64,000 nt of DNA from positions 62,001-126,000 of the forward strand of contig JADJOJ010000005.1 of assembly GCA_016713825.1 (NCBI GenBank), read 5' to 3'. This DNA comes from Candidatus Leptofilum gracile. Its GTDB lineage: Bacteria > Chloroflexota > Anaerolineae > Promineifilales > Promineifilaceae. The position numbers and the translations under genes were made by a program. This document shows, piece after piece, positions 8,770-18,132 of the stretch; the stretch's first letter is position 1; each line of letters begins with the position of its first letter. The notes beneath the pieces were generated by a model, which was given only the letters and a program-made list of their open reading frames with translations, did not search any database and was not told the DNA's origin.

Positions 8770-10485
8770 ATGTCTTTTTTTCCCACCCTTTCCCAAATTC
8801 GCGATACCGTACAGGCCCGTTTTCCCGATGGCCGTGCTTATGATGCCCCCAGCGGCACCCCGTTAGAAGCGTTTATTGAAGCAGCAAGCCCAGAGGTGAA
8901 CGGCCGTATCGTAGCCGCGCTTAAAAATGGTAGATTGCGCGAACTGTCTCACCCGCTCGTCGAAGACGCCCTGCTCGTGCCCGTCACCTCCGCCGATTCC
9001 GATGGCAGCCGAATTTACCGCCGCTCACTCTGCTTTTTGATGATTGCCGCCGCCGATGAAATCTGGCCTGGCAAAATTATCACCATTCAGCACTCCATGC
9101 CGTTTGGCGGCTACTACTGCGAATGCGAAGACCCAACTTGCTTGCAGCCCGGCGGTTTGCAGCAGCTCAAGCAGCGGATGCGGCAGCTGGTTGATGCCGA
9201 TTTACCCATCCACCAGGTGCGTATGCCACTAGATGAGGCGCTGGCGCTTTTCCGGCAGGAGGGGGATTTGGAGAAGGCAAATTTATTTGCCAAGCGGCGC
9301 AAAGATTACCTGACCATGTACGAGCTGAACGGCGTGCGCGACTACTTTCATGGCTTTATGGTGCCGCGCACCAGCTATTTGGATCTGTTTGATTTACGGC
9401 CGTACAAAGATGGCTTCATCCTGCAATTCCCCCGCCGCCACGAGCCGGACCGGCTCCAGCCATTTGAAGATGAACCCCGGCTGGCCCGCGTGTTTCAGGA
9501 GTATGATGATTGGCTGCGCATCATTGGCTTGCCCAGCGTGGCTTCGTTGAATAATGCGTTGGCAAACGGCCGTTTGCAGCAAACCATCCTTGTTGCCGAA
9601 GCGTTCCACCAGCAGCAGCTGGCCCAAATCACCGAAGAAATCGCCAGCCACCGCCACACCATCAAGCTGGTGCTCATTTCTGGCCCCACTTCGGCCGGCA
9701 AAACCACCTTTAGCAAACGCCTCTCCATCCAGCTCATGGCCCAGGGCATTTTTCCGATGGCCATTGGCATGGACAACTACTTTGTGGATCGCAGCCTGAC
9801 GCCGCGTGACGAAAATGGCGATTACGATTTTGAAACGTTAGAAGCGGTGGATGTGCCCTTGTTCCGCGAACATTTGAAGCTGCTTATGCAGGGGAAAGCC
9901 ATCGAGCAGCCGATCTACAACTTCCACACGGGGATGCGTGAAAAAGGGCCAGAACTGCAAATTGGCCCCGACCACGTGCTGCTGATCGAGGGCATTCACG
10001 GTCTGAATCCCAAAATTGTGGAGGGAATCCCCCCAGAAGCGATGTATCGCGTTTTCATTTCTGCCTTTACCCAGCTAAACCTGGATAAACACAACCGGGT
10101 CCCCACCACCGACACCCGCTTGCTGCGCCGCATTGTGCGCGATGCCGCCCATCGCGGCTACTCCGCCGCCGACACCATTGCCCGCTGGCCCAGCGTGCGC
10201 CGGGGGGAAAAGCGGCACATCTTCCCTTACCAAAACAACGCCAACGTCTTTTTTAATTCGGCGCTGGTGTATGAAATGTCGGCGATGAAGCGGCTGGCGG
10301 AACCGCTGCTGCTGCAAGTGGAGCCGGGTACGCCGGAGCGCATTGAAGCCAACCGGTTGCTGGCGTTTTTGCAATGGTTTGATCCCATCCCGGCGGAAGG
10401 TTTGGACCTGATTGCCAGTGATTCGATTTTGCGGGAGTTTATTGGCGGGTCGATTTTGGAGAAGTTTGAGCCGTGGCACGGGTAA
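8770..10485 (+). CDS. Uridine/nucleoside kinase family protein with N-terminal ThrRS-like domain
   Basis: About 571 residues from ATG 8770, preferred over the ATG at 8737 because AAGGA lies eight bases upstream. The N-terminal half (about 1-270) resembles the TGS and second additional domains of threonyl-tRNA synthetase, including an H-S-M-P-F-G-G-Y-Y-C-E-C segment. The C-terminal half is a P-loop kinase: GPTSAGKTTF at about 304-313, GMDNYFVDR, then DRxLLRRIVRD-like residues and RGY. This architecture is known from many bacteria and is annotated as uridine kinase or nucleoside kinase; the physiological substrate is not certain. It converges on the glycosyltransferase gene. Confidence 0.8.
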   Translation: MSFFPTLSQIRDTVQARFPDGRAYDAPSGTPLEAFIEAASPEVNGRIVAALKNGRLRELSHPLVEDALLVPVTSADSDGSRIYRRSLCFLMIAAADEIWPGKIITIQHSMPFGGYYCECEDPTCLQPGGLQQLKQRMRQLVDADLPIHQVRMPLDEALALFRQEGDLEKANLFAKRRKDYLTMYELNGVRDYFHGFMVPRTSYLDLFDLRPYKDGFILQFPRRHEPDRLQPFEDEPRLARVFQEYDDWLRIIGLPSVASLNNALANGRLQQTILVAEAFHQQQLAQITEEIASHRHTIKLVLISGPTSAGKTTFSKRLSIQLMAQGIFPMAIGMDNYFVDRSLTPRDENGDYDFETLEAVDVPLFREHLKLLMQGKAIEQPIYNFHTGMREKGPELQIGPDHVLLIEGIHGLNPKIVEGIPPEAMYRVFISAFTQLNLDKHNRVPTTDTRLLRRIVRDAAHRGYSAADTIARWPSVRRGEKRHIFPYQNNANVFFNSALVYEMSAMKRLAEPLLLQVEPGTPERIEANRLLAFLQWFDPIPAEGLDLIASDSILREFIGGSILEKFEPWHG

Positions 10486-10560
10486 CAGTAATCGGTAATC
10501 AGTGGGTCGGTAATCAGTGAGATTGTTACTGGCCACTGGATACTGATTACTGGCTACAGG
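10486..10560. repeat. Intergenic tandem-word palindrome (word GTAATCAGT)
   Basis: Between two converging genes the words AGTAATC and GGTAATCAGT repeat in direct orientation and are followed by their reverse complements (TACTGATTACTGG), giving an imperfect hairpin of about 70 bp. The right arm reaches into the last codons of the glycosyltransferase gene. The same design with other words occurs at 12150, 43410, 45950, 51978, 53118 and 55966. Confidence 0.65.
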
Positions 10561-11891
10561 CTGAGGCTGGGCAAGATAAAGCGGAAGAGGGCGAAGAGGT
10601 CTAGCAGTACCAGGGCGGCGCCCATGCCTAGGGGGAAGATGTTTACCAGCAACGGCCGTTCTCGCCGAAACGGCTTTTCCACCAGCAGCAGCCAGGTGCC
10701 CAGCCCCAGCGAAAAGCCTAGCGAGATGGGAATGAGCGCCGGAAACAGGTAACGCCCCTGATGCTGCACAAAGGTCACGTTGTACCCCACGTGAATGGCT
10801 AGCGTCAGCAGAAAAACCAGCCACAAAATGAGCACCGGCAAGCGAGACCGGAATTGGATAGGCACCTGATTGACGGTAAAGCGGTAGAGGATGAGGCCAA
10901 GTACGGCCGTACCGCACAGTGCCATCAATAACCAATACAGTTCAACTCGCATCGGCACCGCCATCCAGCCAAACTGCCCCCAAAAGCTGTTAAACGTCGT
11001 TTGGAAGAACCGCTGCACTGTACCGTCCAGCCCATAATTGGCAATCCAGTCGATGGTGCGCGGTTGGCCAACCACCACGGCATCGTGGGCCGCTTTGCCC
11101 AGGATATCTAGCCCGCCGTACACAGCAATGTTCCGTACCCACCAGATGGCCCCCAGCATAAACGCCGGGGTAAACAGCAGCACGCCTGCCTGAAACAGCC
11201 GCTGCCAGGTACCCCAATATTGCCACAGCAGCACCACCGCCAGCACGGGAGCCATCAGGTAGACGGTGGCTTTGGTGAGAAATCCCAACCCCAGCACGAG
11301 GCCAAGCGCGATGAGCCAGCGGCGGTCGTCGCCCAGCTTGCGAATGCCGTTGCGGGTGACCCAGCGCAGGGTCAGGTAAAGCAGCAGGGCGATGAGCAGT
11401 TCTGAAAGGCTGTCGTTGTTGACGGAGGCGAGTATGGAGACGTGTTGGGGAATGAAGGCGACAAATACGGCCGTAGACCACGCCACCCACCTGGCTTCTG
11501 GGAACAGCAGGCGAGCTGTAGCATATGCCAGCCCCACAACGCCCAGGCCAATTAGCAGCGAAGTCAGCCGCAGCGCCAGCAGTGAACCATTTGTAAGCAG
11601 GAATACGGGGGTTAACACCAGGTAGTACAGCGGTGGTTGCCAATCTTCGTACTCAATTTCTGCAACCGAGTATTGCGGGGCAAAGCGTGCCTCACGGATT
11701 TCATCCAGGTACGCCTGGTCATAATCACCGGCGGCCATGATGGGTAAACGGCCGTTTGCCAACTGCCGCACGTAATTGTAGTGAGCGGGTTCGTCTGGGG
11801 CTTGCCAGGCTGGCACCTGCGCGGCATACAATCCCCCAACCAGCAAATAACCTGCTAAAATAAGCAGCAAAGGCCACTGTTTTTGCATCAT
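10554..11891 (-). CDS. GT39-like membrane glycosyltransferase
   Basis: A 445-residue integral membrane protein with about eleven hydrophobic segments. After the first TM comes APDEPAHYNYVRQL (about 32-45), the acidic loop typical of dolichyl-phosphate-mannose-type and DUF2142-type glycosyltransferases; WQPPLYYLVL near 85-94 is the second conserved loop. Family members transfer a sugar from a polyprenyl phosphate to proteins or glycolipids on the outer face. Acceptor unknown. A weak -10-like TAAGAT precedes ATG by about six bases. It could supply glycans for surface structures such as the archaellin, which is speculation. Confidence 0.75.
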   Translation of the reverse strand: MMQKQWPLLLILAGYLLVGGLYAAQVPAWQAPDEPAHYNYVRQLANGRLPIMAAGDYDQAYLDEIREARFAPQYSVAEIEYEDWQPPLYYLVLTPVFLLTNGSLLALRLTSLLIGLGVVGLAYATARLLFPEARWVAWSTAVFVAFIPQHVSILASVNNDSLSELLIALLLYLTLRWVTRNGIRKLGDDRRWLIALGLVLGLGFLTKATVYLMAPVLAVVLLWQYWGTWQRLFQAGVLLFTPAFMLGAIWWVRNIAVYGGLDILGKAAHDAVVVGQPRTIDWIANYGLDGTVQRFFQTTFNSFWGQFGWMAVPMRVELYWLLMALCGTAVLGLILYRFTVNQVPIQFRSRLPVLILWLVFLLTLAIHVGYNVTFVQHQGRYLFPALIPISLGFSLGLGTWLLLVEKPFRRERPLLVNIFPLGMGAALVLLDLFALFRFILPSLSL

Positions 11892-12487
11892 ACCCTAATC
11901 TTAACCAGTTCCAGAAATATGGCGAGAATATGTTTCGTTACGTTGTAATATTGTAGGGAAAAAGTGTAAATTTTGACGACGTAAAGCAACCCACAGCAAG
12001 CTCGGTAAAAACTGAAGCGCATTTTTCTGTGGTTTGCGCAAGCAAAACCCAATTTCTGGAATGGCCGGAAGGGGTTGATCCACAACAGGCCCCGCTGGAG
12101 AGCCAAAACAGGGACAATTCTATGGGTCTTCAGGATTTCGTGGGGTTTGGCGTGAAACGTGATGCGTAAAACGTGATATCGCTCTGGTCACGTTTCACGT
12201 TTCACGCATCACGGGCTGTAATCCCCCTGAATTCCCAAAGAGCCAATTCTTTTTTTGTTTTTACGTGCATGGGTCGGGTTAACAGCAGGCCAATAGTACC
12301 ATAGGGATATGAGGCGATCTTAGATAAACTGGTACTATCTGGCTATGAAACTTTCACGCCTTAGGTGCAGAAGTAACTGTGTGGTAGATAATACTGTCCT
12401 TGTAGTACCTTACCCAACATCTCGTTGCTTGCCTCTTGACGAGATTGAGGAGTCAGTTTAGTTGCAAATCTACCGAAGAAAAAAACA
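11892..12487. other. Intergenic region between divergent genes
   Basis: This 596-bp stretch holds no gene I can support. It contains the GTGAAACGTG palindromic element at 12125-12240 and an AT-rich segment near 11920-12050. A possible promoter for the hybrid kinase reads TTGACG, 17 bases, TAGTTG (about 12436-12464), with CCGAAGAA before the ATG at 12488. Confidence 0.55.
12125..12240 (+). repeat. GTGAAACGTG palindromic element (copy a)
   Basis: About 115 bp with fixed outer edges, GGTCTTCAGGATTTCGTGGGG on the left (12125-12145) and GGGCTGTAATCCCCCTGAATTC on the right (12213-12234), and a core of GTGAAACGTG/GATGCG words facing their reverse complements. A copy in opposite orientation lies at 45927-46041 with the same edges; another lies at 43404-43490, with partial ones near 31812 and 35249. 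No coding capacity, so it is a non-autonomous repeat of unknown type. Confidence 0.75.
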
Positions 12488-15400
12488 ATGATTGCCAGCC
12501 TGTCAACTCCAGCCAAAAGGAAAATAGCGGCGTATACGGCCGTTCTCATCACGTTGGTTATTGCCCGCATTTTTATTGGCAACTCCCATTGGTTCGGCTC
12601 GGTTATGCTGCATATGCTGGTGGAGTTTGTGGCCGCGACGCTGGCGCTGTTTGTGGGCGCCCTGGCATTGGTACGTTTTTACACCAAACAAAACAGCGCC
12701 TATTTTTTCATTGGCACGGGGTTTATTGGGGCAGGGCTGCTCGATGCATACCATGCCATGCGCACGGTGGTTTTGGTGAATGCGCTCTTGCCAACGGCCG
12801 TTTCCCCTGAACTTTGGAATTGGAATCCCTCCCCCACATTTTTGTCTATTTTAATGGCTGGTAGCTGGATGATTTGGCAGCGCAACAAGCGGTTCCAGCC
12901 CCACAGCAGCCGATATTACGTGGTGGTTGGCGTTGTGGCTGTGGTGACAATTTTCATTTTTGCCCTGCTGCCCCAGCCCCCGATTACCTCTACAGAATAT
13001 TTACCCGGGCGCATTACGGCCGTTTTTACCGCCACCTTCTTCCTCATTGCCCTTATTGGCTATTTGCACAAAAGAGAGTGGCAGCAAGACACCTTTGAGA
13101 ATTGGCTGGTCATTGCCCTTATTGTGAACGTGGCGGCGCAAGGGCTGTTTATGTATTTTGCCCGCACCCCGTTTGATGGATTGTTTGATACGGCCGTCTT
13201 GCTCAAGCAAGTCGGCTATCTTTCTGTTTTGATTGGCCTGCTCAGCAGCATGTATACCATCTTTAAAGAAGCAGAACAGGCAGCCCAAAGCATGCGCGGT
13301 GTCAACGAAGCCCTCCAGCGCGAGATAATCGAGCGCAAACGCGCCGAAGCCGCCGAACAAGAGCACCGCAACCTCGCCGAGGCCCTGCGGCAAGTTGGCC
13401 TGGCCCTCAACTCCACCCTCGATTTCGACCTGCTCCTCAATAACTTCCTGGACCAGATTGGCCCTGTGCTGCGCTACGACACCGCCAACATCATGCTGGT
13501 GCACGGTCGCGAGATTGAGATTGTGGTCACCCGAGGCTACGACCTTAGCAAAGAGCTGCGCCAGCCGCGCCATTTCCACATTAACTCGCGCCCCAGTTTG
13601 CTCAAAATTGTAGAAACGGCCGAACCCCTCATCGTGCCCGACACCTACGAAGCCGGCGATTTATGGGTCGATGCCGAGCTGTCGCCGCACGTGCGCTCCT
13701 GGGCTGGCGCACCCATCATCGTAGAAGGCAAAGTGGTGGCCTTTTTGGCCCTCAACTACAGCGAACCCGGCTTTTACCAGCCAGAAAACGCCGCCCGCCT
13801 GAAGGATTTTGCCGTGCAGGCGGCCATCGCCTTTGAAAATGCCAACCTCTACCAGCAGCTGCAAAAGCGCGTCGCTGAGCTAACCACCCTCAACCGCATC
13901 AGCCAGGCCATCACCTCCACGCTAGACCTCACCGAAACGCTCACCATCATCACCCAAAACACCACGGAACTGCTGCAAGTAGATGCCGCTTCTGTGGTGT
14001 TGCATGACAAAGAAGCAGGCGATCTTTGGTTTGCGGCCGCTTCTGGTGCGGCGTCTGAATTTGTGCAAGGCAAGCGGTTGGCAATTGGCCAGGGTATTCT
14101 GGGTTGGGTGGCCCAGGCGGGTGAACCGCTGTTGGTGCCAGATACAACCACCGACCCGCGCCATTTTGGCGATTTCGACGCCAAATCTGGGTTCCAGGCG
14201 CGGTCCATTTTGTGCGTGCCGCTGCTGGTAAAGGAGCAGCCAATTGGGGCGATTGAGGCGATCAACAAAGAAAATGGCACCTTCGATGAAGAAGATTTGC
14301 GCCTGCTGACCCGCCTGGCCGTGCCCGCGGCCACAGCCATTGAAAATGCCCAGCTTTTTGCCCAGTCGCAGCAAGAAATTACCGAGCGCAAGCGGGCCGA
14401 GGCGGCGTTAGAAGCGGAACGCGCCCAGCTGGCTCGGCGCGTAGAAGAGCGTACGGCCGATTTACGCACCGCCAATGCTGAATTAGCCCGCGCCGCCCGC
14501 ATGAAAGATGAATTTTTGGCCAGTGTCAGCCATGAGCTGCGTACGCCACTCAACGCTGTGCTGGGTATCTCTGAAGCGCTGCAAGAGGGTGTTTATGGCG
14601 CGATGAACGAAAAGCAGATGAGCTCGCTGCGCAGCATTGAAGAAAGCGGCCGTCATCTGCTGGAGCTGATCAATGATATTTTGGACCTCTCTAAGGTGGA
14701 AGCGGGCAAGCTGGAGCTGGAATTGGCTCCCATGCCGGTAGAAGCGGTTTGCCAGGCCAGCCTGCGCATGGTGAAGCAAAACGCCCACAAAAAGCGCCTG
14801 CGCATTCACTCTTCCTACGACAGCGCCGTTACCACGGTGGTGGCCGATGAGCGGCGGGTGAAGCAGGTGCTGGTGAATTTGCTCAGTAACGCTGTTAAGT
14901 TCACCCCAGAAGGGGGTGAAATTGGGCTAGAGGTTGTGGGGGATGAAGACGCCCATGCCGTGCTGTTTACAGTTTGGGATACGGGCATTGGCATTGCCAA
15001 CCAGCATATAGAGCAGCTGTTTCGGCCGTTTGTGCAGCTAGATAGCCGCCTGTCGCGGGAGTATGCCGGGACGGGGCTGGGGCTTTCGCTGGTGCTGCGC
15101 ATGATGGAACTGCACGGCGGCAGTGTTGCGGTGCAGAGCGATGTGGGGCAGGGGAGCCGGTTTACTGTTTCCTTCCCCTGGCATTTGGCCGATGAGCCGC
15201 TTGAGCTAAATGCCGACAACGAGCTGTTGGATATGCCGCCGTATATGGCCCCCTGGCACACGGTGGTCATTGTGGAAGATTCGCCATCGGTGCAGGCTCA
15301 GTTAAAGCGATATTTTGATGGTGGCGGTGGGCAGGTACACTTGTTTGGCGAGGGCAAAGAGGCGTTGGCTTTTATTGAAGCGGAGCCGCCGGACCTGCTG

Positions 15401-16042
15401 GTGCTGGATCTGTTTTTGCCCGACAGCTCTGGCCTGGTGCTGTTGCGCACCATTCGTGAGAATCCACAAACGGCCGATGTGCCGGTATTGGTGGTTTCGG
15501 TGTTGGACGACCAGGTGCAAATTATGGCGGCTGGCGCGGATTACTGCCTGATGAAGCCGTTTACGCGGGCGCAGCTGCACATGGCGCTGCAAGCGGTGGC
15601 TGTGAAGCGGAATGGGTTTGTGCGGCAGGATACGGCCGTTTCCCATCCCCTCATCTTGCTTGCCGAAGATCATGAAGCCAATATCAATACCTTTTCCAGC
15701 TACCTGATTGCCAAAGGGTTTGACCTGATTTTGGCTCGCAACGGCCTTGAAGCGGTCGCCCGTGCCGAGGCTGATAAACCAGACCTTATTTTGATGGATA
15801 TCCAGATGCCGCAGATGAACGGCCTGGATGCGATTCGGCAGATTCGTCAAAGTGCGGATACGGCCGTTTCCCAAATTCCCATTATTGCCGTTACGGCCCT
15901 GGCCATGCCCGGCGACAAAGAAGCCTGCCTGGAAGCGGGTGCCAACGGCTATTTAAGCAAGCCGATTAGTTTGCGGCGGCTGGTAGATACTATTCATGCA
16001 CAACTGGCTCGGGCCAGACAGAAAAGTAGTGTAACTGTATAA
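12488..16042 (+). CDS. MASE3-GAF-GAF hybrid histidine kinase with two receiver domains
   Basis: A 1184-residue sensor. Residues 1-255 have about seven TM helices with the MASE3-type segment GTGFIGAGLLDAYHAM. A coiled coil (about 260-298) leads to GAF domains at about 300-445 and 455-625, a second coiled coil, then HisKA with SHELRTPLN (His ~682), HATPase_c with N-box LLSNAVKF, D-T-G-I-G-I and GTGLGLSLV (to ~905), and two receivers (about 926-1045, acceptor Asp in LVLDLF; about 1055-1175, acceptor Asp in LILMDI). It senses an unknown membrane or cytoplasmic signal and autophosphorylates. The REC-kinase gene follows after eight bases, so the two probably work together. Confidence 0.9.
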   Translation: MIASLSTPAKRKIAAYTAVLITLVIARIFIGNSHWFGSVMLHMLVEFVAATLALFVGALALVRFYTKQNSAYFFIGTGFIGAGLLDAYHAMRTVVLVNALLPTAVSPELWNWNPSPTFLSILMAGSWMIWQRNKRFQPHSSRYYVVVGVVAVVTIFIFALLPQPPITSTEYLPGRITAVFTATFFLIALIGYLHKREWQQDTFENWLVIALIVNVAAQGLFMYFARTPFDGLFDTAVLLKQVGYLSVLIGLLSSMYTIFKEAEQAAQSMRGVNEALQREIIERKRAEAAEQEHRNLAEALRQVGLALNSTLDFDLLLNNFLDQIGPVLRYDTANIMLVHGREIEIVVTRGYDLSKELRQPRHFHINSRPSLLKIVETAEPLIVPDTYEAGDLWVDAELSPHVRSWAGAPIIVEGKVVAFLALNYSEPGFYQPENAARLKDFAVQAAIAFENANLYQQLQKRVAELTTLNRISQAITSTLDLTETLTIITQNTTELLQVDAASVVLHDKEAGDLWFAAASGAASEFVQGKRLAIGQGILGWVAQAGEPLLVPDTTTDPRHFGDFDAKSGFQARSILCVPLLVKEQPIGAIEAINKENGTFDEEDLRLLTRLAVPAATAIENAQLFAQSQQEITERKRAEAALEAERAQLARRVEERTADLRTANAELARAARMKDEFLASVSHELRTPLNAVLGISEALQEGVYGAMNEKQMSSLRSIEESGRHLLELINDILDLSKVEAGKLELELAPMPVEAVCQASLRMVKQNAHKKRLRIHSSYDSAVTTVVADERRVKQVLVNLLSNAVKFTPEGGEIGLEVVGDEDAHAVLFTVWDTGIGIANQHIEQLFRPFVQLDSRLSREYAGTGLGLSLVLRMMELHGGSVAVQSDVGQGSRFTVSFPWHLADEPLELNADNELLDMPPYMAPWHTVVIVEDSPSVQAQLKRYFDGGGGQVHLFGEGKEALAFIEAEPPDLLVLDLFLPDSSGLVLLRTIRENPQTADVPVLVVSVLDDQVQIMAAGADYCLMKPFTRAQLHMALQAVAVKRNGFVRQDTAVSHPLILLAEDHEANINTFSSYLIAKGFDLILARNGLEAVARAEADKPDLILMDIQMPQMNGLDAIRQIRQSADTAVSQIPIIAVTALAMPGDKEACLEAGANGYLSKPISLRRLVDTIHAQLARARQKSSVTV

Positions 16043-16043
16043 T
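16015..16043 (+). promoter_or_regulatory. Possible promoter inside the end of the hybrid kinase gene
   Basis: CAGACA (16015-16020), 17 bases and a perfect TATAAT (16038-16043) precede ATG 16051 by seven bases. It could give a leaderless transcript of the REC-kinase independent of the upstream gene. Confidence 0.4.
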
Positions 16044-16050
16044 CGAACCT

Positions 16051-17142
16051 ATGAACAAGAAACCTCAAATTTTAATTGTTGACGACGAACCGTATGCGCG
16101 GCAGGCGATTGAAATGCTGCTTATGAAAGAGTCGTACGAGCTTTTTTTTGCTGAAGATGCCCACGAGGCCCTGGCGCAGCTGGATGACGAAATTCCAGAT
16201 GTGATTTTGTCTGACGTGATGATGCCCAACATGGATGGCTTTGAGCTGTGTCAGCGCATCAAGCGAAACCCCAAATGGAGCCATGTCCCCATTATTTTGG
16301 TGACAGCGTTGGACAGCAAGCAGGATTTGGCGCGTGGTCTGGAGGCGGGGGCCGACGACTTTTTACACAAGCCAATCAACGGGCTAGAGCTGCGCGCCCG
16401 CGTGCGTTCTATGCTGCGCATTAAGCTGCGGCATGATGAGCTGCAAGCGGCCCTGCAAATGCGGCAAGACCTGGCCAACATGATTGTCCATGATATCCGC
16501 AGCCCGCTGTCTACCATCCTGATTTATTGCGATTTGTTGGAGGCGGAGATGGGGGGCAATGTGCCCACGCTGGAAACGATTCGTGGTGAGGCCAATCGGC
16601 TCAGCTCGTTCCTGACGGATATGCTGATGATGGCCAAGATGGAGCACGGCCGTTTAATGCTCAGCCAGTCGCCGGTGGATGTGAATGCGTTGGCAACGGC
16701 CGTTCGCGACAGTTACGAACCGATGGCCCGCCTGAAAGAGATTCAGCTGAACCTTGATTTGGCAGAAGGTGGTGAAAAAATCTTACTAGATGCCAATTTG
16801 TGGCGGCGCGTGCTGGATAATTTGGTTTCTAACGCGTTAAAGTTTTCGCCTACGGGGGGCAATATTACCTTGCGTGTGCGGTATGATGGGCCTGGTGTCA
16901 CCAGCAGCAACGGCAGCTCGCCCCACCTTCATTTGCAGGTGATTGATGAAGGGCCTGGCATTGCTCCGGAGCATCATGAAACGATCTTTGACAAGTTTAA
17001 GATTGTGGCAACCGGGCGGCGAGATGTAAAGCAGGTGGGGCTAGGGCTGGCATTTTGCAAAATGGTGGTAGAGGCGCACAACGGCCGTATCTCGGTGGCG
17101 GCCAACAAACCACGTGGCTCTGTCTTTACCGTTGAGCTGTAA
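16051..17142 (+). CDS. Receiver-histidine kinase (REC-HisKA-HATPase)
   Basis: A 363-residue soluble protein. The receiver occupies about 6-125 (IVDDEPYAR, acceptor Asp in VILSDVMMP, Lys in FLHKPING). HisKA follows with VHDIRSPLS (His ~147), then HATPase_c with NLVSNALKF, DEGPGIAPE and GLGLAFCKMVVEAH. The layout suits a kinase whose activity is set by phosphorylation of its own N-terminal receiver, probably by the upstream hybrid kinase. It is a close paralogue of the protein at 26852-27955; both end with nearly the same VVEAHNGRI...FTVE sequence. It converges towards the archaellum operon. Confidence 0.9.
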   Translation: MNKKPQILIVDDEPYARQAIEMLLMKESYELFFAEDAHEALAQLDDEIPDVILSDVMMPNMDGFELCQRIKRNPKWSHVPIILVTALDSKQDLARGLEAGADDFLHKPINGLELRARVRSMLRIKLRHDELQAALQMRQDLANMIVHDIRSPLSTILIYCDLLEAEMGGNVPTLETIRGEANRLSSFLTDMLMMAKMEHGRLMLSQSPVDVNALATAVRDSYEPMARLKEIQLNLDLAEGGEKILLDANLWRRVLDNLVSNALKFSPTGGNITLRVRYDGPGVTSSNGSSPHLHLQVIDEGPGIAPEHHETIFDKFKIVATGRRDVKQVGLGLAFCKMVVEAHNGRISVAANKPRGSVFTVEL

Positions 17143-17500
17143 CCGGCTGTAAAAAGGCAATTGTTTATCAGCAGATTTTGCAGACCACATAGGGCTTCTC
17201 CTGTGCAAATGTGGGTCGGATTGCCAATCCGACCCACGGTTTTCATTCGTGGGGTGTGCTGCCGTTCATGAAGTCTTCCTTGAAAATAGGCCGTGGATGA
17301 ACGCGGGTGAACGCGGATTAAATCTGGGCGCAATCTGCGCAAATCTGCGAAACCGTGCAAGGGTCAAGAATTGGTTGAACTGCAAAGCATGTGAAGAGCG
17401 CAAAGATTAAAGCGTAAAACGTTGCGCTTTTTGCGGCCTTTGCGGTGAAATTTTCTTCAAGGAGTGATTAACTACGACAAAATCGGCGAAATTTTTGATG
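17143..17500. other. Intergenic region downstream of converging operons
   Basis: This 358-bp spacer lies between the end of the REC-kinase gene and the end of the archaellum operon. It holds a perfect palindrome, GTGGGTCGGATTG-C-CAATCCGACCCAC (17211-17237), able to form a stable hairpin on either strand and perhaps acting as a terminator for both operons. The rest is built of dispersed words such as GAACGCGGATT, CGCAAATCTGCG and TTTGCGGCCTTTGCGG, also seen near 36070, 54480 and 62950. No gene was seen. Confidence 0.6.
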
Positions 17501-18132
17501 TTAAAAAATAGACGTTAAGAGCGGCAGTGGGTTGTAGAGCAGGGCCAAAATGCCGCCCAGGCAGAGGAATGGCCCGTACGGCATCTGCTGTTTTTTATTT
17601 TTACCGGGGCCTATGAGCAGGAAAACGGCCGTACCCCCCCCACCAATCCCCCAGCCAGCAGCGCCCAAAACAGGTAAGGCAAGCCAAACGTAGCGCCCAA
17701 AAACGCAGCCAACTTCACATCACCACCGCCCAGGCCACCGGGGGTGATGGCGCGCACCACGGCAAAGAGTAAGAAGGCGGCGGCGCTGCCCGCCAGCGCC
17801 CACCAACTGCCTGCCGTGAGCGGCACAAACTGGTAAAGCAACATGGCGGCCAAAGCGGGCAAAATGAGGCGGTTGGGTATCAGCTGGTGCTTCAAATCAA
17901 TCGCGGCAATGAGTAAAAAGAAGGTGATAAGCACCGCCAAAAAAACAAAGTTGCCGCTAAAGCCCAATCGCTGCCACAAAATGCCAAAAAGCGCCGCGCC
18001 GGCAGTGATGAGCAGCCCTAAAATCCAGCGCCCCGCTGGAGCCAGGCACTGTTTAGGCCAGCGGTCGCTAAACCAATGCAGTCCCCAACCAACCACCGCG
18101 CCCAGGAGAACGGCCGTTCCCAGCCCCATCAT
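17501..18132 (-). CDS. Preflagellin/prepilin peptidase of the archaellum operon (frameshifted)
   Basis: The open frame runs 18132-17611 (173 residues) and encodes an A24-family aspartic peptidase with about six TM helices, lacking an N-terminal methylase domain (FlaK/PibD/TadV size). Catalytic residues are Asp in AAIDLKHQLIPN (~79) and Asp in the GxGD motif GLGGGDVKLAAFLG (~139). After GGLVGG the frame is lost at a run of eight G (17634-17641). One extra G restores a frame to 17501 reading TAVFLLIGPGKNKKQQ, then PYGPFLCLGGILALLY, the usual C-terminal helix of this family. It would process the archaellin signal peptide. ATG overlaps the previous stop (ATGA). A sequencing error at the homopolymer is plausible. 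Confidence 0.75.

Noticed and set aside
11892..12487. tRNA or small RNA gene in the long spacer
   Set aside because: No cloverleaf, no T-loop consensus and no terminator were found; the visible structure is explained by the palindromic repeat.
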